64,000 bases of DNA from positions 2,046,001 through 2,110,000 of the forward strand of contig CM049990.2 of the NCBI GenBank assembly GCA_016630955.3, given 5' to 3'. The DNA is from Didymella arachidicola. Lineage: Eukaryota > Ascomycota > Dothideomycetes > Pleosporales > Didymellaceae. Positions within the stretch are counted from its first letter, which is position 1. Every line of letters starts with the position of its first letter. The notes beneath the pieces are model-generated. The model ran no database searches. It saw only the letters and a program-made list of their open reading frames with translations, and was not told where the DNA came from. A program made the translations under genes and the position numbers. Shown here in pieces: positions 10,970 through 19,784 of this stretch.

Positions 10970-12714
10970 ATGTCTGCCACCAACTCCATTGACGAGAAGC
11001 CCAGCAAAGCGGACGACCAAACCGACCGCAAGCAAAATGGTGATATCGACTTCAACCCCAAGTCACTCACGTTCCTCGCCGTCATGATTGGCATGTACAT
11101 GTCTGTCTTCCTTGTCGCTCTGGTACGACCACAATGAACACCTCTGCACCCCTCGAATCCCAGCAGCTAACACCCTCAGGACCGCACAATTGTCGCCATC
11201 GCGGTTCCTGCACTCACCAACACCTTCGATTCAATCAGCGACATTGGCTGGTACGGATCTGCGTACTTGCTGACTGGCGCGTGTTGCAACCCCATCTTCG
11301 GCCGCATCTATCAGCTATACTCCACGAAATGGGTCTTTCTCGCTGCTATTCTGATCTTCGAGATCGGCAGCGTCGTGTGCGGCGCAGCCCCTTCATCCGT
11401 GGCATTCGTCGTCGGAAGGGCGGTTGCGGGCATCGGATCGGCGGGCATCTTCCAGGGTGGCATGATGGTCATTGTCGGGCTTGTGCCATTAAGCAAGCGA
11501 CCCATGTATACAGCTATCTTCGGCATGTCGTTTGGTGTATGTGCGGTACTGGGCCCCATCGTAGGTGGTGCGTTTGTGGATCATGTGTGAGTCGCGCTAC
11601 AGTCCCACTCTACCGTCAATCATCTAACGACATCAGCTCATGGCGCTGGTGCTTCTACATCAATCTGCCAGTCGGTGCTGTCACGATGGCCACCATGTTC
11701 TTTTTCTTTCAAATGGATCCCCCGAGCCGTGAGAACCTCTCCGTCATGCAGCAAATCCAACGTCTCGACCCCGTTGGCAATTTCTTCCTGGTACCCAGCA
11801 TCATCTGCTTGGTCCTCGCGCTGCAATGGGGCGGCACAACATACTCCTGGTCCTCGCCCACCATCATCGGACTCCTTGTTACGTTCTCCATTCTGCTCGT
11901 CATCTTTGGCGTCGTCGAAACCCTCACACCGGAAACCGCCATGGCTCCTCCCCGCGTCGTACTAGACAGGAACGTAGCAGGCAGCATGATTTTCACATTC
12001 CTGAACTACGGCTCCATCATGGCCATCGCGTACTACCTCGCCATCTGGTTCCAGGTCTCCAAGGGGCTGAGTGCAATGCACGCAGGTATCAACACGATCC
12101 CCATGGTCATCGCCATGGTGGTCGCGAGTGTTATATCTGCGAAGATGACGCAGCGCATCGGGTATTACATCCCTGCTATCATCGTGTGCACCATCCTGAG
12201 CTCTATTGGAGCTGGTTTGCTGAGCACAATGACGCGATTCTCGGACCACAGCTACTGGATCGGATACCAAGTCCTGTTTGGTATTGGCTTGGGGTGTGGT
12301 GGCCAGCAAGCCAGTCTCGCAATGCAGAAGGCGCTGCCTAAGAAAGACGTCTCGCTTGGTCTGGCGCTGGGGTTCCTGATGCAGCAACTCGGTGGTGCTG
12401 TCTTCCTCTCGGTTTGCCAGAATGTCTTTGCGACCAAGTTGGTGGACCGGCTATCTGGAGTTGCGGGTCTTGATCCGCAGCAAATTGTCAACTCAGGCGC
12501 GACCGCGATCCGCACGATTGTTCCGGCCGATGAGTTGGATGTAGTTGTGGATGCATATAGTTTTGGCATCACAAGGTGTTTTCTGATCGCGGCGGCCTTG
12601 AGTGCAGCTACTATTCTCAGTATTGCGCTCATGGAATGGAAGAGCATCAAGGACGACAAGGATGCAAAGTCCATCGACCAAAAGAACGAGGTGGATGGCG
12701 CAGAGAATGTCTGA
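10970..12714 (+). CDS. MFS drug:H+ antiporter, 14-helix type (DHA2-like)
   Basis: Exons 10970-11122, 11180-11586 and 11637-12714 encode 545 residues. Introns of 57 and 50 bp have GT-AG ends and matching phases. The start is followed by a hydrophilic tail of about 35 residues and then membrane segments. Recognisable features are LDRTIVAIAVPAL at the end of helix 1, the motif-A-like loop after helix 2 (GRIYQLYSTKW), and the antiporter motif C GPIVGGAFVD before SWRWCFYINLPVG, which is diagnostic of fungal 14-helix exporters. It sits in the plasma or vacuolar membrane and pumps small toxic molecules out in exchange for protons; the substrate is unknown. Such pumps often serve secondary-metabolite self-protection, but no biosynthetic gene is adjacent. 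The neighbouring zinc-cluster factor probably controls it. Confidence 0.93.
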
Positions 12715-12780
12715 AAGACTGCTTGCGTGAAGCTGGGGCTGATAATGAGTGTATGATGACCTACCTAGACTGATAGAGCG

Positions 12781-13441
12781 TTATTTTTCTGATTTTGTTG
12801 CAATTTTAGCCACCTTAGATACTTCTCTCACATAATTGCAGCTATCAGTTCCAGCTTCTGTTGCGTGAAAGTCCAGGCTATATTTAATTTTCATGACATC
12901 GGCCACCTCCTCCACCGAGACATACTTTGGTGCCATTGCATGATATTTGGACATTTCTAGAAACACACTGATATCTTTGATCCTCAAGCCCTCTGCGACC
13001 TCAACCCTAGAATCAGGATCGACATGTTCCCAAAGACCTCTTTACGACTCCTGGTTGCAGTCTCATACGATAGTCATTGGCCGAAGCATGACCTTACTTG
13101 ATTCAATGGATACATCCCCGGCGGTGAATTATTCGAAAAGGACGGTAAAGATCTTTGTGGCTCATCTGATGGCAAGCACGGCGTGCAAGGCGGTTGTGAA
13201 GAGCGGCATCATCATGGTGAAAGACAGAGAAGATCGCATCAAGAACCGTGTACCATGTTAGAGTGAGATATAGGTGATTGACCCTATAAGGCAGGACGTT
13301 CAGAGCGTAGATTGATCTATCCTCCACGTTTGGCTCGGCAAGATCGTGCGAGAAGAAGTCGAGACACTGCGAGTGCATGGGTACGTCTCTTAGATGTAGA
13401 TGACCAAAGATTGAGACTGTCTCTGTTGATCTCGACAGCAT
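12781..13441 (-). CDS. possible small hypothetical gene, model incomplete
   Basis: Two minus-strand segments read like protein. One is 13441 down to about 13105, with a long open frame containing MHSQCLDFFSHDLAEPN and VNHLYLTLTWYTVLDAIF. The other is about 13045 down to 12781, containing EHVDPDSRVEVAEGL and VSVEEVADVMKIKYSL, ending in TAA. A GTAAGG donor near 13098 could open an intron between them, but I could not find a pair of sites that keeps both frames open, so a further intron or a frameshift is needed. I recognise no family. It may be a decayed gene. It lies downstream of, and in the same direction as, the SEN2 gene. Confidence 0.3.
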
Positions 13442-13556
13442 CTGCGCGACGTTGCGGCAATAGTTATAGCCTCTGTGCTTGCTGAGGTCAGCGACGAATA
13501 TGAACTTAGAGCTTTATCGGCTACCAAGTCATGGCGCTTAGAAAGTGGTCGATCGT

Positions 13557-15008
13557 CTAATCGCGATTGCGACTTGGGCTCCATCTTTTAAAGACGACTT
13601 CCCTGACCGTGTAACTCTTCAGCACTTTGCCGATGTCAACAGCCAATGCGTTCTGCTTTGTCTCGCCATCCCACGGCGGCGGCACTTCGACGTAGACCAG
13701 TACAAGAGTCTTCATAACCGCAGTCTGTACACGATTGATCCTGTGGAACCACCACCAATCCTTGTTCTCTTTCTGCTTCTTGTGTTCGATGCGCTCTGGT
13801 GTTTCAGACCAATACGGGTGCGAGTACGAGGGGATGATCTGTATGCCGAACTCGGCATGGTGGAAAGCAGGTCCGCGGAGGTAAAGCAGGTAATCGACAG
13901 CAAACTTGATGCCTGGTCGCACAACCCAGCCAAGTGACCGGAAGTGGTGATAGACGACATATTGGAGGAGGAACGAGTTGTCTGGCGCAATCTGCTGGGC
14001 ATTGGGTAAGGCGGCAGTCTTCTGAGCAAGGCGTTCGCGGTACTGAAACAGCTTCTTCAAGCCAATGATGGCCGCGTCGTCGGCGGGAGACAGAGCGTAA
14101 GCGCTGTACAATCGGAGAAGATACCAGGCGGGCATTGCAGGTGTCGCTGTAATGCCGCCGAGGTAATTGCCATCGACGATGTCGAGAGCGCCAAGGACGT
14201 AGGTGAGGTAGAAGGCCTCTTCGGGCGTGAGCTGCAGGTGCTCGATATCCTTGATCTCTTCAACTTCCGCGCCCGCCGTGCCATCCTCACCCCAAGCGGG
14301 GCTCTTGTCTGCGATGATGCCGCTGACCTCGGAGACAATATTATCACCGGCAGGGCCCACGACGTCGCCAGCTTCGGGTGTATAGATGGTGCCCAGGGGT
14401 GACTCGGACACGGCGCCATCTTCAACTAAGTCGCCCAAAGTGCCGTCGGCGTCTAGCTTGCCCTCTTCGCGCAGCTGCTTCTCGATAGCCTCTCGTTGCG
14501 CTTTCGCGCGCTCAAGCTTGAACTGTCGGCGCTCTTCTCGTCGTGCCTGTGTGACTTGTGTGCTGGCTGTCTGAGCTTCAATGCCCCGCCTTCGTCTCTC
14601 AGCCAACAGCCATTGAGGCTCACTGCGACTAAGCGACCCTTTGCCCCAGAATCCCTGTTCCCACAGCGCGCGAATCGACTCGGCGTCTGTAACATGAATG
14701 GACTGTGTGTCTTCAGAGAAGTAGGCTTTGTGAACGACCTTGTGCGAGTCGTGTTTGCGCGACGAGTGTGACAGAAGAGCAATGGCAATCCTCACGATAG
14801 AGAGTGGATTATGTGGGATGAAGGCGGGCAATGGATGAACATCAAGCGGCAGTGGCTTGACGTGAATTTCATTGTAGTTAGGTCGCTTTGGGCGAGGCTT
14901 CTTAGATCCGCTATTTGCAATCTTCTGGCTCTTGACGGAAGAGAGATCAACCTTGGGCAGCTCAGCTTGAGTTGAAGCTGGCTGTGACACGGCGGTTTCT
15001 GTCGCCAT
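13557..15008 (-). CDS. SEN2: tRNA-splicing endonuclease catalytic subunit Sen2
   Basis: An intronless gene of 483 residues. The C-terminal half carries the tRNA intron endonuclease fold: an N-terminal subdomain around residues 260-330 (LTPEEAFYLTYVLGALDI), then the catalytic core with VDYLLYLRGPAFHHAEF (about 371-387), which supplies the Tyr and His, and VMKTLVLVYVEVP (about 431-443), which supplies the Lys. This triad marks the Sen2/Sen34 catalytic subunits. The residue context DYLLY-RGP-F-HAEF matches Sen2, which cleaves the 5' splice site of nuclear pre-tRNAs within the Sen2-Sen15-Sen34-Sen54 complex. The N-terminal half is charged, with a probable coiled coil about residues 135-185 (ARREERRQFKLERAKAQRE). 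Confidence 0.93.
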   Translation of the reverse strand: MATETAVSQPASTQAELPKVDLSSVKSQKIANSGSKKPRPKRPNYNEIHVKPLPLDVHPLPAFIPHNPLSIVRIAIALLSHSSRKHDSHKVVHKAYFSEDTQSIHVTDAESIRALWEQGFWGKGSLSRSEPQWLLAERRRRGIEAQTASTQVTQARREERRQFKLERAKAQREAIEKQLREEGKLDADGTLGDLVEDGAVSESPLGTIYTPEAGDVVGPAGDNIVSEVSGIIADKSPAWGEDGTAGAEVEEIKDIEHLQLTPEEAFYLTYVLGALDIVDGNYLGGITATPAMPAWYLLRLYSAYALSPADDAAIIGLKKLFQYRERLAQKTAALPNAQQIAPDNSFLLQYVVYHHFRSLGWVVRPGIKFAVDYLLYLRGPAFHHAEFGIQIIPSYSHPYWSETPERIEHKKQKENKDWWWFHRINRVQTAVMKTLVLVYVEVPPPWDGETKQNALAVDIGKVLKSYTVREVVFKRWSPSRNRD

Positions 15009-15704
15009 TTTGGCTCGAGCGTGGATTCAGAAAATCTGGACAAAGTCAGAAGGTAGTCCAAACAGTTTTGTGTAAAACGTGTGCATGTGTTGGTAGATCA
15101 GATACCGTTGTAGTCTATTTTGTAACGGAAGACAGCATAGAGCACGTGCGCTAGCAAGTGAATGTTCACGCTGTGCCGCTGATATGATTTGAAGTTGTCA
15201 TCATAGAAAGAAGAGACAGGAGGCAGGTGCCACTTACAGTCGTTGAAGCCTCGCGCCGGCGACGTGCAGGCGTTGTTGCGAGGCGATTGAAGGTGACGAG
15301 GTTTTCGCGAGGCAGAAGACTTGTTACATTTTCGGACCCCTGAGTCGGCCCGCGGGATTAGTCAGCGTGCGTCCCGCTCCCATCACACCCAGCTCCAAGC
15401 ACATTGTGGTCAGCGCAAGCGTGTCAAAGCATCGAGTCATCTATTTCCTATATACAGGGTTCTTATCTGGAACATATGGTGAAGCTATTGCAGATGTAGA
15501 CATGTGGTTCTGTAATGTTGCGCCGCGCAATTACCATCTATGAGCTATTGGAATACCATGGAACATAGTCATCAGAGCTCCACGCCACGCCGTCGCAGGC
15601 AGCCATCAATGCTAATCACCGACAATTCCCATGAAGATTCGTTACTCTGCGAATTTTGAACTTGACATAGACGCTGACGAGACGAGACGAGACTAGTCCA
15701 TAGC
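15009..15704. promoter_or_regulatory. divergent intergenic region, SEN2 / scramblase
   Basis: This 696-bp gap separates two divergent genes. I see no gene or repeat in it. A run of GACGAGACGAGACGAGAC lies just upstream of the scramblase ATG and probably belongs to its 5' UTR. Confidence 0.5.
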
Positions 15705-17366
15705 ATGTACTCAACAGCAGCGAGATGGTCCCTGCGGCTTCCTCGCCAGCACTTGCGCGCATTCGCAACCCGCGGCACGCCTCCACCACCAGGACCTCGC
15801 GGCCGCCTACCCAAACATGCGCCGCCCCAGCGAAGAGCGCCCGCCAGCCAGAACAGTGGCCCCCAGCAAGATGCGTCGAATGCCCCCACGACGGAGCCCG
15901 CGAAGGAGCCTTCACGAGTCGACGCCGTGTCGAATGCCCTCGCAACCACACCTGACGCCTACAATCCGCTCGTCACGCCCGTTCATATGCCCGAAGACCC
16001 GCACGCCGTCCTCAGACAGAGCCACCCCGCAATGCGCATCCTCGACAACTCGGCCATCGTCATCCAGCGGCAGCTTGAGATGATGAACGTGCTGATGGGC
16101 TTCGAGCAGGCCAACCGCTACGTCATCATGGACCCGCACGGCAACCATATTGGCTACCTCGCCGAGCGCGATCACGGCTTGGGCAGCGCCGTGGTGCGCC
16201 AGGCGTTCAAGACGCACCGGAGCTTCACAACGCACGTCTTCGATCGTGAAGAGCAGGAGGTGCTGCGTTTCCACCGGCCCTTTAGCTTTGTAAACTCGCG
16301 GATACGCGTGTACGATGCGGTGGGAGATGGCGGCACGTATACGCATTCCACGCAGCTGCACGGCACGAGCACGGCGAGCATCGTCAACCAGACCAGCGCG
16401 AAAGTGTCAGGCCTGGATCTAGGAGACATGCGCATCATCGGTGCGACGGAACAGGAGTGGGCGCTGCTGAGGAGGAAGTACAACATGTACCTCGCCCGTC
16501 ATGTCTCAGCAGCCGCACCCGGGACCCCCCAGATAGCGCCCGGCAATCTACCTCTTTCGCACAGCAAGGCCATGACTGTAGCGGAGGGCGACAAGCGGGA
16601 GGTCGCCATGCTGCAGTTCGCACGCGTAGATGAGCGCTTCCTGTCCTGGGACTTCAGCTTGATGTCTGAAGACGGCCGGCTGCTGGGGTCCGTGAACCGC
16701 AATTTTGGTGGCTTTGCACGAGAAATCTTCACAGACACGGGCGTGTATGCGCTACGCATGGACGCTGCAGCTCTTTCACAGGAGCCCAATCACCTGGGGA
16801 GCCACACAGGGCAAGGAGACCCAGGCCATGGCATGACTCTCGACCAGCGCGCTGTCATGCTTGCGACGGCGGTCAGCATCGACTTCGACTATTTCAGTCG
16901 ACACAGCGGTTCAGGTGGCGTCATGTGGCCGATGTGGATGCCCTGGTTTGGCGGTGCTGGCGAAGCGGGTGGCGTTGCTGCTAGCGAGGCTGGAGCAGCT
17001 GGTGCGGGCACTGCTGTCGGGACTGCAGGCGAGTCTGGCGTTCTTGGGGAAGCTGCTGCTGGTGCCCGAGGTCTGGGCGCCGCTGAAGGCGCGGCAACGG
17101 GCGCCGCGACCATGGCTGGCTACGAAGCCATGCAGAGGGGCCGGGGGACCCAGCAGCCTGATGACATGTCACCTCAAGCGAACGAACCGTACCAGTCGCC
17201 AGCAGACGCGCAGCAGGATGCGCAGGGTGACGACGATGTCTGGGGTCAAAATGGAGACCCATGGGCAGATCAACGCGGTCAGGATCCCGAACAAGACTTC
17301 TGGGGCGGCGGGAACCAGGGTGGCGACAGTGGAGGAAGCGATTCTGATTGGGGCGATTGGTTCTAG
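15705..17366 (+). CDS. mitochondrial phospholipid scramblase family protein (Aim25-like)
   Basis: A single exon of 553 residues. The N terminus (MYSTAARWSLRLPRQHLRAFATRG) is a basic, Ser/Arg-rich presequence typical of mitochondrial import. Residues of about 100-400 follow the scramblase family pattern: PAMRILDNSAIVIQRQLEMM, GFEQANRYVIMD, GYLAERDHG, HRSFTTHVFD, LRFHRPFSFVNSRIRVYD, and later FLSWDFSLMSEDGRLLGSVNRNFGG. These proteins form a 12-strand barrel with a buried helix and are implicated in lipid movement and mitochondrial function; yeast Aim25 is the nearest well-known relative. The C-terminal 140 residues differ from typical members: an Ala/Gly-only stretch (about 410-475) followed by a Gln/Asp/Gly-rich acidic tail ending in SDWGDWF. 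Confidence 0.88.
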   Translation: MYSTAARWSLRLPRQHLRAFATRGTPPPPGPRGRLPKHAPPQRRAPASQNSGPQQDASNAPTTEPAKEPSRVDAVSNALATTPDAYNPLVTPVHMPEDPHAVLRQSHPAMRILDNSAIVIQRQLEMMNVLMGFEQANRYVIMDPHGNHIGYLAERDHGLGSAVVRQAFKTHRSFTTHVFDREEQEVLRFHRPFSFVNSRIRVYDAVGDGGTYTHSTQLHGTSTASIVNQTSAKVSGLDLGDMRIIGATEQEWALLRRKYNMYLARHVSAAAPGTPQIAPGNLPLSHSKAMTVAEGDKREVAMLQFARVDERFLSWDFSLMSEDGRLLGSVNRNFGGFAREIFTDTGVYALRMDAAALSQEPNHLGSHTGQGDPGHGMTLDQRAVMLATAVSIDFDYFSRHSGSGGVMWPMWMPWFGGAGEAGGVAASEAGAAGAGTAVGTAGESGVLGEAAAGARGLGAAEGAATGAATMAGYEAMQRGRGTQQPDDMSPQANEPYQSPADAQQDAQGDDDVWGQNGDPWADQRGQDPEQDFWGGGNQGGDSGGSDSDWGDWF

Positions 17367-17713
17367 TTGATCGCTCTTCATAAAGTCCTTGTTGTAAAAC
17401 ATTCACATGTACCATATCATGAGGTAGCCCACATCGTCGAAGAGCCCTCAATCAAGTTCCGAAGCCACCCAGGCATAATTCAAATCTCCCCGGATTCTGC
17501 GGCTAATCACCCCGGGGTACCTGACGAACGACCAGCAATGTCGCCATCGTGAAATCTACCGAAAATCGCATCTTCGGCCGTAATTCTTCCGTGGCCCAAC
17601 CCAAATACCAAGCTGCAGACAAGATCGACAAAACCTATAAAGCCAGTGCTCTGCGAAATCGCGAGGATGGTCAGCCTAGCCTCTCGACTCGGACCCAATC
17701 CTCCTTGTGCATC
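17367..17713. promoter_or_regulatory. upstream region of the CE16 esterase gene
   Basis: An intergenic region of 347 bp after the scramblase stop. An in-frame extension upstream of the esterase is open from 17549, but the signal peptide begins at the ATG at 17714, so this stretch is taken as 5' leader and promoter. It holds the CreA/XlnR-like motifs listed separately. Confidence 0.6.
17488..17518. promoter_or_regulatory. cluster of CreA-like and XlnR-like motifs
   Basis: Two copies of CCCCGG (17488-17493 and 17510-17515; the second is part of the palindrome ACCCCGGGGT) fit the SYGGRG consensus of the carbon catabolite repressor CreA. Between them GGCTAA (17501-17506) fits the XlnR consensus GGCTAA/R. 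Both would be expected upstream of a hemicellulose-active esterase. The motifs are short, so chance is possible. Confidence 0.4.
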
Positions 17714-18724
17714 ATGAAGCTTGAGGCTCTTGCCTACGCCACCCTCGCAGCAACAGCGGCTACGGCACCGAGCACTGGGCTCGGCGAAGCGCAATTCAGC
17801 TGGAAGAAGACAAAGTCTCTCATCGCGTTTGGCGATTCCTATTCCTTCGTCCAGGGTCTCAAAGGCCATCCGAATTACACCTACATCGGCGACAACTTCG
17901 ACATCTCCTTCACACCTACGGAGCTCTTCTCCAACCGAATCGTGCAAAACTTGACGGCGACTGCATCTGGTGGTCCCGTCTGGACCGAATGGATCACCAG
18001 ATGCGGCGTCAAGCCAGGTCTTACAGACCCACGCCAATGCGACCGGCAGCTGTGGGACTTTGCTTACGCAGGGAGCAACACGAACACTGCGTTGACACCA
18101 CTGCACTGGAACCACACTGTCAGCCTTGATCGACAGGTCGAGCAGTTCGAGAAATACGGTGATGCAACACTACAAAAAGTCTTGAAGCGAGAGCACGCAT
18201 TGGTCGCTGTCTGGATCGGCATCAACGACATCAACGACCTTGTCAAACTCCGCGGCAAAAACGCTACCTTCGCACCGCTATACGAGACTGTCATCTCTGC
18301 ACAGCAGCAGCTCTGGTCTCGTATATACGCCCTCGGATACAGAAATCTGCTGCTCCTGAACCTCCCGCCGCTCGACCGCGGACCAAGCCCCAGCGTCAAC
18401 AAGACCCTCGTGTCGACATACAACGCCATTCTAGCCCGTCACGCGACAGCCTTCGCGGCCAAGTACGCCGATGCGACGGTCTTGCAATTCGATGTCAACA
18501 CCGTGCTCAATGGCATCTTTGATGACGCGGCGAGCTACGGATTCACGAATACGACGGCGTTCTGTCCGGGATACAATCAGCCGGATATCCTGAGCAATCC
18601 GGAGAAATACGGATGTGGCAAGGGGCTCGATACGTATCTATGGTATAACTCGGGCCATCTGACGAGTAGAGTGCATGAGGTGTTCAGCGGGGCTTTGGTG
18701 AGGTGGTTGGGGCAGCAAAGCTGA
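17714..18724 (+). CDS. secreted GDSL acetylesterase, CE16-like
   Basis: An intronless gene of 336 residues. I start at the ATG at 17714 because it opens a signal peptide (MKLEALAYATLAATAATA). Block I is FGDSYS with the nucleophile Ser about residue 42, block II GSNTNT, block III GINDIND, and block V SGHLTSRVH near residues 316-324 with the catalytic His. The spacing and the WTEWITRCGV and TTAFCPGYNQPD segments fit fungal carbohydrate esterase family 16 acetylesterases, which release acetyl groups from the non-reducing ends of xylo- and mannooligosaccharides outside the cell. Several N-x-S/T sites suggest N-glycosylation. GDSL lipases of other types remain possible, but the length and blocks favour CE16. 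Confidence 0.85.
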   Translation: MKLEALAYATLAATAATAPSTGLGEAQFSWKKTKSLIAFGDSYSFVQGLKGHPNYTYIGDNFDISFTPTELFSNRIVQNLTATASGGPVWTEWITRCGVKPGLTDPRQCDRQLWDFAYAGSNTNTALTPLHWNHTVSLDRQVEQFEKYGDATLQKVLKREHALVAVWIGINDINDLVKLRGKNATFAPLYETVISAQQQLWSRIYALGYRNLLLLNLPPLDRGPSPSVNKTLVSTYNAILARHATAFAAKYADATVLQFDVNTVLNGIFDDAASYGFTNTTAFCPGYNQPDILSNPEKYGCGKGLDTYLWYNSGHLTSRVHEVFSGALVRWLGQQS

Positions 18725-18744
18725 TGATCGAGGGGATGGGACTA

Positions 18745-19425
18745 TATTTGGCTATCAAGACTGATAGAAAATGCGTCACTGCTTCTTTCCAACAGTTCCA
18801 CCCGTTGATCCTTTTTCTGTTCATGTGACGAGGACCTCACCATCATGTGCTAATCCAATCGCGCTTCTAGAAGCCCAACATGCTTTTCTGGGAGGACACG
18901 TCCTTCCAGAAATGAAACCGAATTCTCTGTCATTATAGCTTTGATGTTCTCTAATATCACTATGGCCTTCCTGTCTGGTCATTTGTGGGGAATAGCACGC
19001 ATATAGTATGCTTTCGTGCCATGTAGGGAGTATGGCTAAGGGTTTATGTCCTGCAATATCGATACCAGGCGAGAGTTTCTCGTTGGCAGCATCGACGAGG
19101 TTAGGTCGACCCTCCAGAACCAGTCTTCCTTTCCGATGTGGATGTGCGTTTTGCAGTCCTGTGAGTCCATATCCAAGCCTAACCCCGACATCGACTACGA
19201 GCGAGTCCGAGGATGTCTAAGCGCTTGGCTTTGCTTCGATTGGGTAACAATGGTACCATTTCTGATTGTGAACTCGACGCTGATATTTCATGATGATGTT
19301 GGAGGCATTTTGATACTCAGAACTTTGAGCGAGCCAGTCCCAATCCTACCTATCTGTTTCCTCAGGGCACTGGAAAGGACCATTGAGATTGTCGGTGGTG
19401 TTTGACGCAAGCATCCACTGGACGC
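18745..19425 (-). pseudogene. decayed O-methyltransferase (COMT-type, SAM-dependent)
   Basis: The minus strand reads as the C-terminal half of a fungal O-methyltransferase broken by stops and frameshifts. From 5' to 3' on that strand I see TDNLNGPFQ, then DWLAQSSEYQNASNIIMKYQ, the SAM-binding strand VVDVGVRLGYGL (normally VDVGGG-G), NAHPHRKGRLVLEGRP, NEKLSPGIDIAGH, YYMRAIPHK then a stop, and ILENIKAIMTENSVSFLEGR followed by VLPEKHVGLLEARLD then a stop. The order and spacing follow intact fungal OMTs. The glycine motif is damaged and the frame changes at least twice, so no active enzyme can be made. No N-terminal half is recognisable upstream. It is head-to-head with the P450 relic. Confidence 0.75.
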
Positions 19426-19784
19426 TGCAGCCGATCCTTATATCACGATCTAGCTATGATAGGGTTCCTCCTCTAGGAGTTTTAACGCAGTCTTCCGATA
19501 AATAATAACCTTTAAGATATGGCTTCATGTTCTACGGATTACTGTGGCTGACAGAACGATGCATTTCACTCGTTCAACAGCAGAGTCGGTCTTTCGACCA
19601 AGCTCACCTCTAGTGTTCTACAGGTTATTTAATGGCAAGCATCTTAGAAGTGCGTGATGTTTGAGAATTTATGGGGTCCTTGCGATTTTCAACTACGTTC
19701 ACATTTGAATTGTGATTGCAGTCTAGTGCACTGATTAATTGTGACTTCGTTACCAAACTCCTCAGAATCTTCCTGTCCAGAGAT

